In this document: piece after piece, positions 45,119 through 52,839 of the stretch
Numbering within the stretch: position 1 is the stretch's first letter
How the letters are laid out: every line of letters starts with the position of its first letter
From: UBA8389 sp942493385
GTDB lineage: Bacteria > Bacteroidota > Bacteroidia > Bacteroidales > UBA1402
Assembly (NCBI GenBank): GCA_942493385.1
Contig: OW818699.1
Location: forward strand, 3,162,001 to 3,226,000
Length of the DNA: 64,000 nt
Direction: 5' to 3'
Translations under genes and position numbers: made by a program
The notes under the pieces: model-generated
Database searches by the model: none
Seen by the model: only the letters and a program-made list of their open reading frames with translations
Told to the model about the DNA's origin: nothing

Positions 45119-45126
45119 TACTTTTG
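45119..45126 (+). promoter_or_regulatory. Candidate -7 box of the aromatic amino acid operon
   Basis: TACTTTTG matches TAnnTTTG exactly, 20 bases before the leader peptide ATG at 45147. Transcription should start near 45133, placing the whole attenuator in the message. A clear -33 TTG is not seen. Confidence 0.6.
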
Positions 45127-45146
45127 CACTCAATATACAATCCGAG

Positions 45147-45224
45147 ATGATTAAAAATGGTTTTGCATACTTTTATTTCTACTTTTACTTTAGCAACAGT
45201 AAGAGCGGGATTTTGTGTGCATAA
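45147..45224 (+). CDS. Phe/Tyr-rich leader peptide of the aromatic operon attenuator
   Basis: A 25-codon frame begins with ATG 20 bases after the -7 box and ends with TAA at 45222-45224. Residues 6-15 read FAYFYFYFYF, that is five Phe and four Tyr codons out of ten, followed by SNSKSGILCA. This is the expected design of an attenuation leader: ribosomes slow when charged tRNA-Phe or tRNA-Tyr is scarce. The genes downstream make exactly these two amino acids. The last codons (AAG AGC GGG ATT) overlap the antiterminator sequence at 45204-45210. The peptide itself probably has no other role. Confidence 0.85.
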   Translation: MIKNGFAYFYFYFYFSNSKSGILCA

Positions 45225-45282
45225 TCAAACAGATAAAGAAATAACAAAAGGGTCCCGCTAAGCAATTGGCGGGACCCTTTTT
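45204..45282 (+). promoter_or_regulatory. Transcription attenuator: antiterminator and terminator hairpins
   Basis: The terminator is a perfect 12-bp stem, AAAGGGTCCCGC (45247-45258) with GCGGGACCCTTT (45269-45280), a 10-base loop and a T5 run (45278-45282). The alternative partner AGCGGGA (45204-45210) pairs perfectly with TCCCGCT (45253-45259) and can extend by three G·T pairs, breaking the terminator. A ribosome stalled in the Phe/Tyr run leaves 45204-45210 free and allows read-through; one that reaches the stop codon covers it and termination follows. This is the classical trp/phe-type arrangement, inferred from sequence alone. Confidence 0.85.
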
Positions 45283-45365
45283 AATAATTAATGGTTTCAC
45301 ACGTTACGATTTGGTTAAACCATACTTTTAAACCCTGCGTTTTTGAACGCATAAACATTCAAACA

Positions 45366-46208
45366 ATGAAACGAGTAGCGATCCAAGGTATCTCCGGTGC
45401 TTTCCACGATATTGCCGCCAGAAAATTTTTCGAAGGAGAAGAAATTGAAACCATCGATTGTCTGACCTTCAAGGACGTGTTCAGCAGCATTCGGAAAGGA
45501 ACCTCCTCGTTTGGTATCTTGGCCATCGAAAACACCATTGCCGGAAGCTTGCTCCCAAACCATAATTTGCTGCGCGAAAGCGAAACCAGCATCATCGGTG
45601 AATTCAAACTGCGCATCAGCCACTGCCTGGCCGTTTTACCCGGCCAAAAATTGGAAGACATTCAGGAAGTGCACTCCCACCCCATCGCACTGATGCAGTG
45701 TACCGATTTTCTTGAGGAACATCCCGATTGGAAAGCCGTCGAAAAAGAAGATACCGCCTTGAGTGCCAAGGAAATACAAACGAAGCAAATAACAGGTCGC
45801 GCTGCCATTTGCAGCGAATATGCCGCTCAGATTTACGGACTCGACATTTTGCAAAAAGGTATTGAAACCAACAAGCGCAATTTCACACGGTTCCTCATCA
45901 TTGCCGACCGCTGGGCTGCCGAACAATACACGCAACAGGCCAACATCAACAAGGCCTCCATGGTTTTCACCACCCACCACGAGGAAGGTGCTCTGTCACA
46001 AGTACTATCCGTGTTGTCCTTTTATAAGAACAACCTGACAAAAATTCAATCGCTGCCCATCATGGGGCACGAATGGGAATATCTGTTCTTCATCGATCTG
46101 ACTTTTGTGGATTACCTCAAGTTCAAACAAAGTTTGGACGCCATCCGTCCACTTACCCGCAACCTACGCATTTTGGGCGAATACCCCGCTGGCAAACAAC
46201 AATTGTAG
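45366..46208 (+). CDS. pheA: Prephenate dehydratase
   Basis: The 280-residue enzyme converts prephenate to phenylpyruvate, the committed step to phenylalanine. The catalytic domain begins VAIQGISGAFHDIAA, includes FGILAIENTIAGSL, and has the active-site T174-R175-F176 (NFTRF). A C-terminal ACT domain (EGALSQVLSVLSFYKNNLTKIQSLPI) suggests feedback inhibition by phenylalanine. There is no fused chorismate mutase; that activity is on the third gene of the operon. I chose ATG 45366, since the longer frame runs back into the leader region with no family support. It is first in the operon behind the attenuator. Confidence 0.93.
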   Translation: MKRVAIQGISGAFHDIAARKFFEGEEIETIDCLTFKDVFSSIRKGTSSFGILAIENTIAGSLLPNHNLLRESETSIIGEFKLRISHCLAVLPGQKLEDIQEVHSHPIALMQCTDFLEEHPDWKAVEKEDTALSAKEIQTKQITGRAAICSEYAAQIYGLDILQKGIETNKRNFTRFLIIADRWAAEQYTQQANINKASMVFTTHHEEGALSQVLSVLSFYKNNLTKIQSLPIMGHEWEYLFFIDLTFVDYLKFKQSLDAIRPLTRNLRILGEYPAGKQQL

Positions 46209-46212
46209 AATT

Positions 46213-47373
46213 ATGAAAGAGATCAAACCCGCCAAAAGGCTCGACAACGTCTCCGAATACTATTTTTCGAAGAAACTCAAGGAAGTGGCCGACTTGAACG
46301 CTGCAGGCAAGAACATCATCAGCCTGGGCATCGGGAGCCCCGACCTGCCGCCTTCACTAGAAACCATTGAAGCCTTGGCAACGGATGCAGCCCGTCCCGA
46401 CGCGCATGGTTACTGTACGAACGGCATACCCGATTTGTATAAAGGTTTCGCCGACTGGTACAAGCGCTGGTTCGATGTGGAATTGGATCCCAAAACGGAG
46501 ATCCTTCCATTGATCGGTTCCAAAGAAGGCATCATGCACATTTCCATGGCATTCCTGAATCCAGGCGACGGTGTTCTGGTTCCGAACCCAGGCTATCCGA
46601 CCTACACTTCAGTCAGCAATTTGGTTCAAGCTGAAATCAAAACCTACGACTTGGACTCGTCCAATGGCTGGCATCCTGATTTCGAGGCACTTGAAAAGAT
46701 GGAATTGTCCAACGTGAAGCTGATGTGGGTGAACTATCCGAATATGCCGACCGGTGGACGTGCATCGAAGGAACTTTTCGAAAAACTGGTGGCTTTCGGC
46801 AAAAAACACCAGATCGTCATTTGCAACGACAACCCCTACAGCTTCATCCTGAGCACGGAATATTTGAGCATCCTGTCCGTGCCCGGCGCCAAAGACATCT
46901 GCATCGAACTGAACTCCATGAGCAAGTCGCACAACATGCCGGGTTGGCGCATCGGGATGCTGGCTACCAACAAAACGTTTAAGGAATGGATCAGCAAGGT
47001 CAAGACCAATGTTGATTCCGGTCAGTTTCGTCCCATGCTCAAGGCTGCAGCACTTGCTTTACAGGCTGGTCCCGAATGGTATGCCGGCATGAACGCGGTT
47101 TACGCCCGTCGCCGTGTCCTAGCCGAAGAAATATTGACGGTGTTGGGTTGCACTTGGGATCCCAACCAATCGGGTATGTTCCTATGGGGACGTATTCCTG
47201 AAACCTTTGCCGATGCTGGTCAAGTTGCCGATAAGGTCTTGTACGAAGCCAACGTCTTCATTACTCCAGGATTCATTTTCGGCAGCAACGGAAACCAATA
47301 CATCCGACTTTCCCTCTGCTGCACGGAAAAAAACCTGACGGAAGCATTGGAACGAATTAAAAAAATAATCTAA
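46213..47373 (+). CDS. Class I/II aminotransferase, probably aromatic
   Basis: The 386-residue PLP enzyme has the fold type I features SLGIGSPDLPPS, NPGYPTY, WVNYPNMPTG and the PLP lysine K238 in SMSKSHNMPGWRIG. ATG 46213 lies 4 bases after the pheA stop; the longer frame overlaps pheA. From its place between pheA and the DAHP synthase it most likely transaminates phenylpyruvate and 4-hydroxyphenylpyruvate to Phe and Tyr. By sequence it also resembles LL-diaminopimelate or aspartate aminotransferases, so the substrate is inferred from context. Confidence 0.88.
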   Translation: MKEIKPAKRLDNVSEYYFSKKLKEVADLNAAGKNIISLGIGSPDLPPSLETIEALATDAARPDAHGYCTNGIPDLYKGFADWYKRWFDVELDPKTEILPLIGSKEGIMHISMAFLNPGDGVLVPNPGYPTYTSVSNLVQAEIKTYDLDSSNGWHPDFEALEKMELSNVKLMWVNYPNMPTGGRASKELFEKLVAFGKKHQIVICNDNPYSFILSTEYLSILSVPGAKDICIELNSMSKSHNMPGWRIGMLATNKTFKEWISKVKTNVDSGQFRPMLKAAALALQAGPEWYAGMNAVYARRRVLAEEILTVLGCTWDPNQSGMFLWGRIPETFADAGQVADKVLYEANVFITPGFIFGSNGNQYIRLSLCCTEKNLTEALERIKKII

Positions 47374-47384
47374 CACATACTCAA

Positions 47385-48458
47385 ATGGAAAAAATGGAAT
47401 TCGAATCCATCCTGCTTCCCGGCATCGATGCCAAACGCCCCTGGGTCATTGCTGGCCCTTGCAGCGCGGAAACAGAAGAACAAGTCATGGCAACTGCCAA
47501 ACAACTGCACGACCACGGTGTCAAGATGTTCCGCGCAGGTATTTGGAAACCTCGCACGCGTCCGGGTGCCTTCGAAGGCATCGGTTCGGAAGGTCTGAAA
47601 TGGCTGCAACGTGTTCAGAAAGAATACGGCATGTACACTGCCACTGAAGTGGCCACAGCCAAACATGTTTCGGAAGCCATCAAATACAATGTCGATATAC
47701 TCTGGATTGGTGCGCGTACCACGGTCAATCCTTTTGCCATGCAGGAAATAGCCGATGCGCTGGAAGGTTGTGACAAACCCATCCTGATCAAGAATCCAGT
47801 AAATCCGGATTTGGAACTTTGGATCGGTGCGTTGGAACGCTTGTATAACGCTGGCATTCGCAAGCTTGGCGTAATTCACCGCGGGTTCAGTTCGGCCGAT
47901 AAAAAGATTTACAGAAACCTGCCACAATGGCACATTCCCATCGAAATGCGCCGTCGTTTCCCCAATTTGCCGATTATTTGCGACCCCAGCCACATCGGCG
48001 GAAAGCGTGAACTGATTGCACCGCTTTCGCAACAGGCCATGGACTTAAACTACGACGGGCTTATCATCGAATCGCACTGCGACCCCGACTGCGCCTGGAG
48101 CGACAAGGAACAGCAAGTGACACCGGACATTTTGGATTACATCCTCAACATGCTGGTGATTCGCGAAGGTGAGACCCAAACTACGGAAAGTCTGAGTGAA
48201 TTACGCAAGCAGATTGACGAACTGGACGACCAGCTGGTGGAACTGCTGTCCAAACGAATGCGTGTTTCCCGTGAAATCGGGACGTTCAAGAAGGAACACA
48301 ACATGCAGGTGCTGCAGGCTTCGCGTTATAGCGCCATTTTGGAGGAGCGCATCAAGCAGGCTGAAAAATTCGGCATTGATGGGGATTGCATGCAGAAGAT
48401 ACTGGAAGCAATACACGAAGAATCTGTACGTCAACAAATCAACATAATTAACGGTTGA
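47385..48458 (+). CDS. Bifunctional DAHP synthase / chorismate mutase
   Basis: The 357-residue fusion carries a 3-deoxy-7-phosphoheptulonate synthase domain in residues 1-260 (PWVIAGPCSAETEEQV, FRAGIWKPRTRPGAFEG, CDPSHIGGKRELI, IIESHCDPDCAWSD). A C-terminal AroQ-type chorismate mutase spans ~270-357 (ELRKQIDELDDQLVELLSKRMRVSREIG). It therefore supplies both the first step of the shikimate pathway and the chorismate-to-prephenate step for its neighbours pheA and tyrA. In such fusions the mutase part often senses prephenate. It lies 11 bases after the aminotransferase. Confidence 0.93.
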   Translation: MEKMEFESILLPGIDAKRPWVIAGPCSAETEEQVMATAKQLHDHGVKMFRAGIWKPRTRPGAFEGIGSEGLKWLQRVQKEYGMYTATEVATAKHVSEAIKYNVDILWIGARTTVNPFAMQEIADALEGCDKPILIKNPVNPDLELWIGALERLYNAGIRKLGVIHRGFSSADKKIYRNLPQWHIPIEMRRRFPNLPIICDPSHIGGKRELIAPLSQQAMDLNYDGLIIESHCDPDCAWSDKEQQVTPDILDYILNMLVIREGETQTTESLSELRKQIDELDDQLVELLSKRMRVSREIGTFKKEHNMQVLQASRYSAILEERIKQAEKFGIDGDCMQKILEAIHEESVRQQINIING

Positions 48459-48492
48459 GCGCAACCTCTCGGGTTATCAAACATTTTTGAAT

Positions 48493-49266
48493 ATGAAAAT
48501 ACTTATTATCGGAGCCGGGAAAATGGGGCGCTTCTTTGCGGATGCACTGAGTTTCCACCACGAGGTCTGCCTTTTTGACACAGACCCAAAGCAACTTCGT
48601 TTCGTTTACAACGCCATCCGAACGACGGATTTAGAGGAGGTTCGGAACTTCCAACCGGAGCTGCTCATCAATGCGGTGACCATCAAATACACCATTGAAG
48701 CGTTCCAGATGGTGATGCCGTACTTGCCAGCCTCCTGCATTCTGTCCGATATCGCCTCTGTTAAATCAGGGTTGAAAGAATTCTATGCCGAATGTGGCTT
48801 TCGCTTTGTTTCTACTCATCCGATGTTTGGCCCGACTTTTGCAAGCCTTAGTGATCTGAGCACCCAAAGTGCCATCATCATCAAGGAATCAGATTTTCTG
48901 GGGAAAGCGTTCTTCAAAGATGTCTACAACTCGCTGCATCTGAAGATTTTCGAATACACGTTCGAGAAGCACGATCAGACTACGGCGTATTCCTTGTCCA
49001 TTCCTTTTGCGTCCACCTTGGTATTCGGTTCGGTGATGCGTCACCAAGAAGCACCAGGAACGACTTTCAAAAAGCACATGGCCATCGCTCAAGGACTGAT
49101 GTCCGAAGACGATTACCTGTTGCAAGAAATCTTATTCAATCCGTTTGCGCCCGAGCAGATTGAGAAAATTATGGGCAAACTAAGCTTGCTGCACGACATC
49201 GTTAAAGAAAAGGATGCCGTAAAAATGCAGGCATTTTTAAAATCAGTACGTAAAAATCTAGAGTGA
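48493..49266 (+). CDS. tyrA: Prephenate dehydrogenase
   Basis: The 257-residue enzyme oxidises prephenate to 4-hydroxyphenylpyruvate, the route to tyrosine. It opens with the NAD-binding MKILIIGAGKMGRFFADAL and has LSDIASVKSGL, the catalytic STHPMFGP and a helical C-terminal domain. There is no ACT or chorismate mutase domain. ATG 48493 is preferred over an upstream TTG. It follows the DAHP synthase/chorismate mutase by 34 bases. Confidence 0.92.
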   Translation: MKILIIGAGKMGRFFADALSFHHEVCLFDTDPKQLRFVYNAIRTTDLEEVRNFQPELLINAVTIKYTIEAFQMVMPYLPASCILSDIASVKSGLKEFYAECGFRFVSTHPMFGPTFASLSDLSTQSAIIIKESDFLGKAFFKDVYNSLHLKIFEYTFEKHDQTTAYSLSIPFASTLVFGSVMRHQEAPGTTFKKHMAIAQGLMSEDDYLLQEILFNPFAPEQIEKIMGKLSLLHDIVKEKDAVKMQAFLKSVRKNLE

Positions 49267-49268
49267 AT

Positions 49269-49904
49269 ATGAGTTTATTAGATAATCTCCAGTGGCGCTA
49301 CGCCACCAAAAAATACGATCCTTCCAAAAAAGTAGCTCAGGAAGACGTTGACAAAATCGTGGAAGCCGCTCGTTTGGCTCCAACGTCCTCAGGCTTGCAA
49401 CCTTTTCGTTTGCTGGTCATATCCAACCAAGCGTTGAAAGACCAGATCGTGCCCATCGCTTCCGGCCAACAAATCGTTGCCGACTGCTCCCACCTCTTGG
49501 TCTTTGTAGCCTGGAACCGCTATACCGAAGATCGGATCGATGGCATGTACAACTTCATCAGCAAAGAACGAGGTCTGCCTGCTGACTATTTCAATGCTTA
49601 CACAACACGCCTCAAGGGCGGCTACTTGCCTAAACCAGCCGAACTGAATTTCGCCCACACTGCCCGTCAAGCCTACATCGCACTAGGATTGGCCTTGGCT
49701 CAGGCTGCTGAACTCAAAGTAGACAGCACCCCCATGGAAGGGTTCGACAATGCAAAATTGGACGAGCTGTTGGACCTTGAATCGAAGGGTTTGAAAAGTG
49801 TGCTGATGATGCCAATTGGCTACCGCGACACTGAGGGCGATTGGTTGGTGAACATGAATAAGGTACGGAAACCGGTGGATGAATTTGTGACGGAAATAAA
49901 ATAA
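49269..49904 (+). CDS. Nitroreductase-family NAD(P)H-dependent oxidoreductase
   Basis: The 211-residue flavoprotein has the nitroreductase pattern: RYATKKYDP, EAARLAPTSSGLQPFRLLVI near the start, then ARQAYIALGLALAQAAELKVDSTPMEGFD, and LMMPIGYRD toward the end. It binds FMN and reduces nitro or quinone compounds. It starts 2 bases after the tyrA stop and ends before a terminator, so it is the last gene of the aromatic operon. A role in aromatic metabolism is not established; it may simply be co-transcribed. Confidence 0.9.
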   Translation: MSLLDNLQWRYATKKYDPSKKVAQEDVDKIVEAARLAPTSSGLQPFRLLVISNQALKDQIVPIASGQQIVADCSHLLVFVAWNRYTEDRIDGMYNFISKERGLPADYFNAYTTRLKGGYLPKPAELNFAHTARQAYIALGLALAQAAELKVDSTPMEGFDNAKLDELLDLESKGLKSVLMMPIGYRDTEGDWLVNMNKVRKPVDEFVTEIK

Positions 49905-49922
49905 TACGTATAGCAATTTTTG

Positions 49923-49958
49923 AAACAGCCCGTCAGTTCGTAAACTGGCGGGTTGTTT
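49923..49958 (+). terminator. Terminator of the aromatic operon
   Basis: A hairpin with 16-base arms AAACAGCCCGTCAGTT and AACTGGCGGGTTGTTT (two G·T pairs) and a 4-base loop lies 18 bases after the nitroreductase stop. A T-rich tail follows. Confidence 0.8.
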
Positions 49959-49984
49959 GCTTTCAATTTCTTATGACTGATGGT

Positions 49985-50773
49985 TTACTTCTGGTCTGCA
50001 TATCGCCAAATAGCTAAGGTTCCTCCCAAACCCACTAGACAGGTAGTAATTAAAATGATGTAACTAACAACTTGTAGAGACATTATTGCTGAACCCGATG
50101 ATGTGGCATACAATCCAGGAATTGCCCAGGGGAAAAATGGGCCCAATCCCACTAAACCTGTAAAATTAGCCACGATTAGGGTTAGAATGACAAAACCAAG
50201 TGGCAGTAAAAAACCTCGACTGTAGCTAGCCAAAAAGGCCACAGGTGTACAAAGTAAAAGGATAAGAATGGAGGTTATGGCATACGTTTCAACACTGGAC
50301 CAAACGATGTCGCCCGACCAATTTGGAATATTAATGAGAAAACCTACCGAGACGCCAATCAAGAAAAAAACTAAGAAAAGAATTAGGGACCAAAGTACAA
50401 TCACAATGAATTTTGAGAACACGATGGAAGAGCGAGAAACTGGTAATACGAGCATATCTTTGACTGTATGATCTGTATATTCACGACCAAAGACCCAGCT
50501 CGCTACAAAACCACTCCCAACCAGACCAATCGCTGAAATGCCCATTAGTAGCAGTTTGAAATAATTCTGCCAGTTAGGTTCTCCTAAACGCAACATCGTT
50601 GCTTTATCGCCAATCATGCCCAGTTTACCAGCTATTTCGGGATTAAGTTGAACAAACATCACCATTCCCATCATACAGGAAACAAACATGAAAAACAGAA
50701 TGGTTCCCCAAAACATGGATGACTTCCGAACTTTTAACAGCTCAACCCATAGAACAGCTTGAATGCTTTTCAT
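49985..50773 (-). CDS. ABC-2 type transporter permease
   Basis: The 262-residue protein has six predicted membrane segments (first at MFWGTILFFMFVSCMMGMVMFV; last near VVSYIILITTCLVGLGGTLAI) and the conserved cytoplasmic helix GREYTDHTVKDMLVLPVSRSSIVFSKF of ABC-2 permeases. ATG 50773 overlaps the ATPase stop by 4 bases (ATGA), so the two subunits are translationally coupled. It resembles permeases of bacitracin- or lantibiotic-type export systems. The substrate is unknown. Confidence 0.85.
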   Translation of the reverse strand: MKSIQAVLWVELLKVRKSSMFWGTILFFMFVSCMMGMVMFVQLNPEIAGKLGMIGDKATMLRLGEPNWQNYFKLLLMGISAIGLVGSGFVASWVFGREYTDHTVKDMLVLPVSRSSIVFSKFIVIVLWSLILFLVFFLIGVSVGFLINIPNWSGDIVWSSVETYAITSILILLLCTPVAFLASYSRGFLLPLGFVILTLIVANFTGLVGLGPFFPWAIPGLYATSSGSAIMSLQVVSYIILITTCLVGLGGTLAIWRYADQK

Positions 50774-51696
50774 TGCATGCCTCCTTTCATCCCTATCGTT
50801 TTTAAGAAATACGACTCCAAGTCTTCCTCTTCTACTTTTAATAAGGTGGGTGGACATCCTTCATGAACCATAATGGTTGCTATGGTATCCGGTTGCGAAA
50901 CAACAGATTCATCGATAATTTCCAACAGATGATCCGAAGTTTTCTTAAGAATATAGCCCTTCATTGATAGTATCAAATAAGCCTTTTCCAAGTCATTGGC
51001 ATTGATTAAAAGGCGTTTGGAGCAAAGAGTTTCCAATTGGTTTGCATCGATTTCTTTTATTAGGCTACCTTCATGAATAATGCCGATTCTGGTGGCAAAT
51101 CGGGAAACCTCCCCGAGGATATGACTCGACAAAAAAATGGTTACTCCCTGATTGATAGCCATATCGCTTAACATTTCCCGGATTTCATAAATGCCTGCCG
51201 GATCTAGACCGTTGGTAGGTTCGTCCAAGAGTAGAATTTCTGGGTGGTGTATTAATGCTTTTGCTAAACCCAGCCGTTGATTGTTTCCAAGTGACAGATT
51301 CTTGGCTTTCCTGTTTGCATAAGCTCCTAATTGAAGTTTGTCAATAATATTGTCAACTGCTTTTTTATCCTCCATAAAACGCAGACGTCGAAAAATCTCC
51401 AGGTTTTCACGAACAGTAAGTTCTGGATACGAATAGGGTAATTCGACTAAGGAACCCACTGAATTCCACAAATCAGTATTGGTGGATGATATCTTTTTAC
51501 CATTTATAGATGCAACACCTGAGGTTGGGCGTATCATTCCAAGTAACATTCGGATAGTCGTAGTTTTTCCAGCTCCATTCAGTCCCAAGAAACCATATAT
51601 TTCTCCTTTTCGTACATTAAGCGACAAATCGGAAACAGCGTGGACATCCTTGTAATGCTTCGATAAATTCTCGGTTTGTATCATGTCGGTATTCAT
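50770..51696 (-). CDS. ABC transporter ATP-binding protein, antibiotic/lantibiotic-export type
   Basis: The 308-residue ATPase has Walker A GLNGAGKTT, the signature LSLGNNQRLGLAKALI and Walker B LLLDEPTNGLDPAG, with a C-terminal extension of ~90 residues as in BcrA/CcmA-type proteins. It pairs with the permease encoded 4 bases into its end. Upstream in the same direction are a small membrane protein and an ECF sigma factor, so the transporter is probably switched on by that sigma factor. The start could also be the ATG four codons further in. Confidence 0.9.
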   Translation of the reverse strand: MNTDMIQTENLSKHYKDVHAVSDLSLNVRKGEIYGFLGLNGAGKTTTIRMLLGMIRPTSGVASINGKKISSTNTDLWNSVGSLVELPYSYPELTVRENLEIFRRLRFMEDKKAVDNIIDKLQLGAYANRKAKNLSLGNNQRLGLAKALIHHPEILLLDEPTNGLDPAGIYEIREMLSDMAINQGVTIFLSSHILGEVSRFATRIGIIHEGSLIKEIDANQLETLCSKRLLINANDLEKAYLILSMKGYILKKTSDHLLEIIDESVVSQPDTIATIMVHEGCPPTLLKVEEEDLESYFLKTIGMKGGMQ

Positions 51697-51710
51697 TTGT
51701 CAATCCCATT

Positions 51711-52175
51711 TCATAATAAAATATATACAAACACGAGCACCAACAAAACAGCGCTAATTAATAGAACAATCAGATTTTTTAATCGATAACGTATGGTGAT
51801 GATTAGTTCTTTCTTTAATTTGTCGACATAAAAATGGGTAATCGCAAGCAAATTCAATAAAATGGCCAATATGGGCAAGCCTAATAATAAGATATGCGAG
51901 ACCCAACTCATGGATAATGTTTGATTTTGATTGGTTACAAACTGCTGAATTTTGCTAAAGAAATCCCATTGAATTAGGAGTTTCATTTTAAGATAGACTA
52001 AAACAATCAACAACAATGGGATTATAATAAAAAGGAGTCCAATCCTAGCAGATTTTTTAGCACTTATCATGCCGATCTTCAACACCTCCTGATGCTTGAC
52101 AAAATCTGCATTTGGAGTAGTAAGGTTTTTCATTTTATCTTCAAAATCGTTTTTCATAATTCGTTTTTTATTCAT
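51711..52175 (-). CDS. Membrane protein, possible anti-sigma-like regulator
   Basis: The 154-residue protein has a charged N-terminal part (~45 residues), then three hydrophobic segments (ARIGLLFIIIPLLLIVLVYLK; SHILLLGLPILAILLNLLAI; LKNLIVLLISAVLLVLVFVYILL). I chose ATG 52175, 16 bases after the sigma stop; another ATG lies at 52157. Its position between an ECF sigma factor and an ABC transporter suggests an anti-sigma-like role, but there is no zinc-finger or other anti-sigma motif. Confidence 0.65.
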   Translation of the reverse strand: MNKKRIMKNDFEDKMKNLTTPNADFVKHQEVLKIGMISAKKSARIGLLFIIIPLLLIVLVYLKMKLLIQWDFFSKIQQFVTNQNQTLSMSWVSHILLLGLPILAILLNLLAITHFYVDKLKKELIITIRYRLKNLIVLLISAVLLVLVFVYILL

Positions 52176-52191
52176 AATGCATCTTAACGGA

Positions 52192-52764
52192 TTAGGTTGC
52201 ACTATTGTATTCATTTTTCAACTTATCAAGTCCTCTGGATACTAGTGATTTGATGGTGCCTTCCTTTTTATCAAGAATTTCTGAAATTTCCTTGAGTGCT
52301 TTCTTTTCAAAAAAGCGCAAAGAAAGTACTTCCTGATACTTTATGTTCAGTTTTTTCAACGATCGTTGTATTCGAGCATAATCCTCGTTCAACTTCAACT
52401 CATTTTCCATCAGCTGCTTTTCGGTTTGATAATCGTCAAACTCGAACAGTAAACTTGCTTCTGGACCAAGCAAATCCAACGACAATTTGGTGACTCTATT
52501 TTTTCGATAGAAGTAATTAATTTCGTTTGTAGCAATGCGGTATAGCCATGTTAAAATCGAAACATCTTTCCATGTAAAAGCATGAATCTTCAAGAATGCA
52601 TTTAAGAAAGTATCGGCAGCGATATCCCTAGATACATCATAATCTGCAACACGGTGAAAAATATAATTAAAAATTGGCTTGTAGTAGGCATCAAAAATTC
52701 TCCCAAATAATGCAGGGTTTTCTTTAATCTTTTCTAAAAGCTGCTTTTCTTCATCTAGGGTCAT
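52192..52764 (-). CDS. ECF-type RNA polymerase sigma factor
   Basis: The 190-residue sigma factor has region 2 (FGRIFDAYYKPIFNYIFHRVADYDVSRDIAADTFLNAFLKI and WLYRIATNEINYFYRK) and region 4 (LNIKYQEVLSLRFFEKKALKEISEILDKKEGTIKSLVSRGLDKL). ATG 52764 (MTLDEEKQLL) is chosen, since the longer frame runs into the promoter box at 52807-52814. It heads a four-gene leftward unit: sigma factor, membrane protein, ABC ATPase and permease. Confidence 0.88.
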   Translation of the reverse strand: MTLDEEKQLLEKIKENPALFGRIFDAYYKPIFNYIFHRVADYDVSRDIAADTFLNAFLKIHAFTWKDVSILTWLYRIATNEINYFYRKNRVTKLSLDLLGPEASLLFEFDDYQTEKQLMENELKLNEDYARIQRSLKKLNIKYQEVLSLRFFEKKALKEISEILDKKEGTIKSLVSRGLDKLKNEYNSAT

Positions 52765-52797
52765 AAAAACTTTTTCTGTATTAATGCAACTTGTCCA

Positions 52798-52826
52798 AAA
52801 AGGTTGCAAAACTAAACTGCTTTTTT
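52798..52826. repeat. Copy A of a two-copy short repeat
   Basis: AAAAGGTTGCAAAA, 4 spacer bases and ACTGCTTTTTT occur here, between the sigma factor and uvrA-like genes. The same two blocks with a 5-base spacer recur at 57160-57189. Confidence 0.6.
52807..52814 (-). promoter_or_regulatory. Candidate -7 box for the ECF sigma/ABC unit
   Basis: The minus strand reads TAGTTTTG (TAnnTTTG), 42 bases upstream of the sigma start. It lies inside the repeat at 52798-52826. The nearest -33 TTG is too close (12 bases). Confidence 0.4.
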
Positions 52827-52839
52827 CAAGTACATTCTG

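Noticed and set aside
45291..45365. Longer N-terminus for prephenate dehydratase from ATG 45291
   Set aside because: The added 25 residues have no family support, and the start would lie 9 bases after the terminator's T run. The conserved protein begins at ATG 45366.
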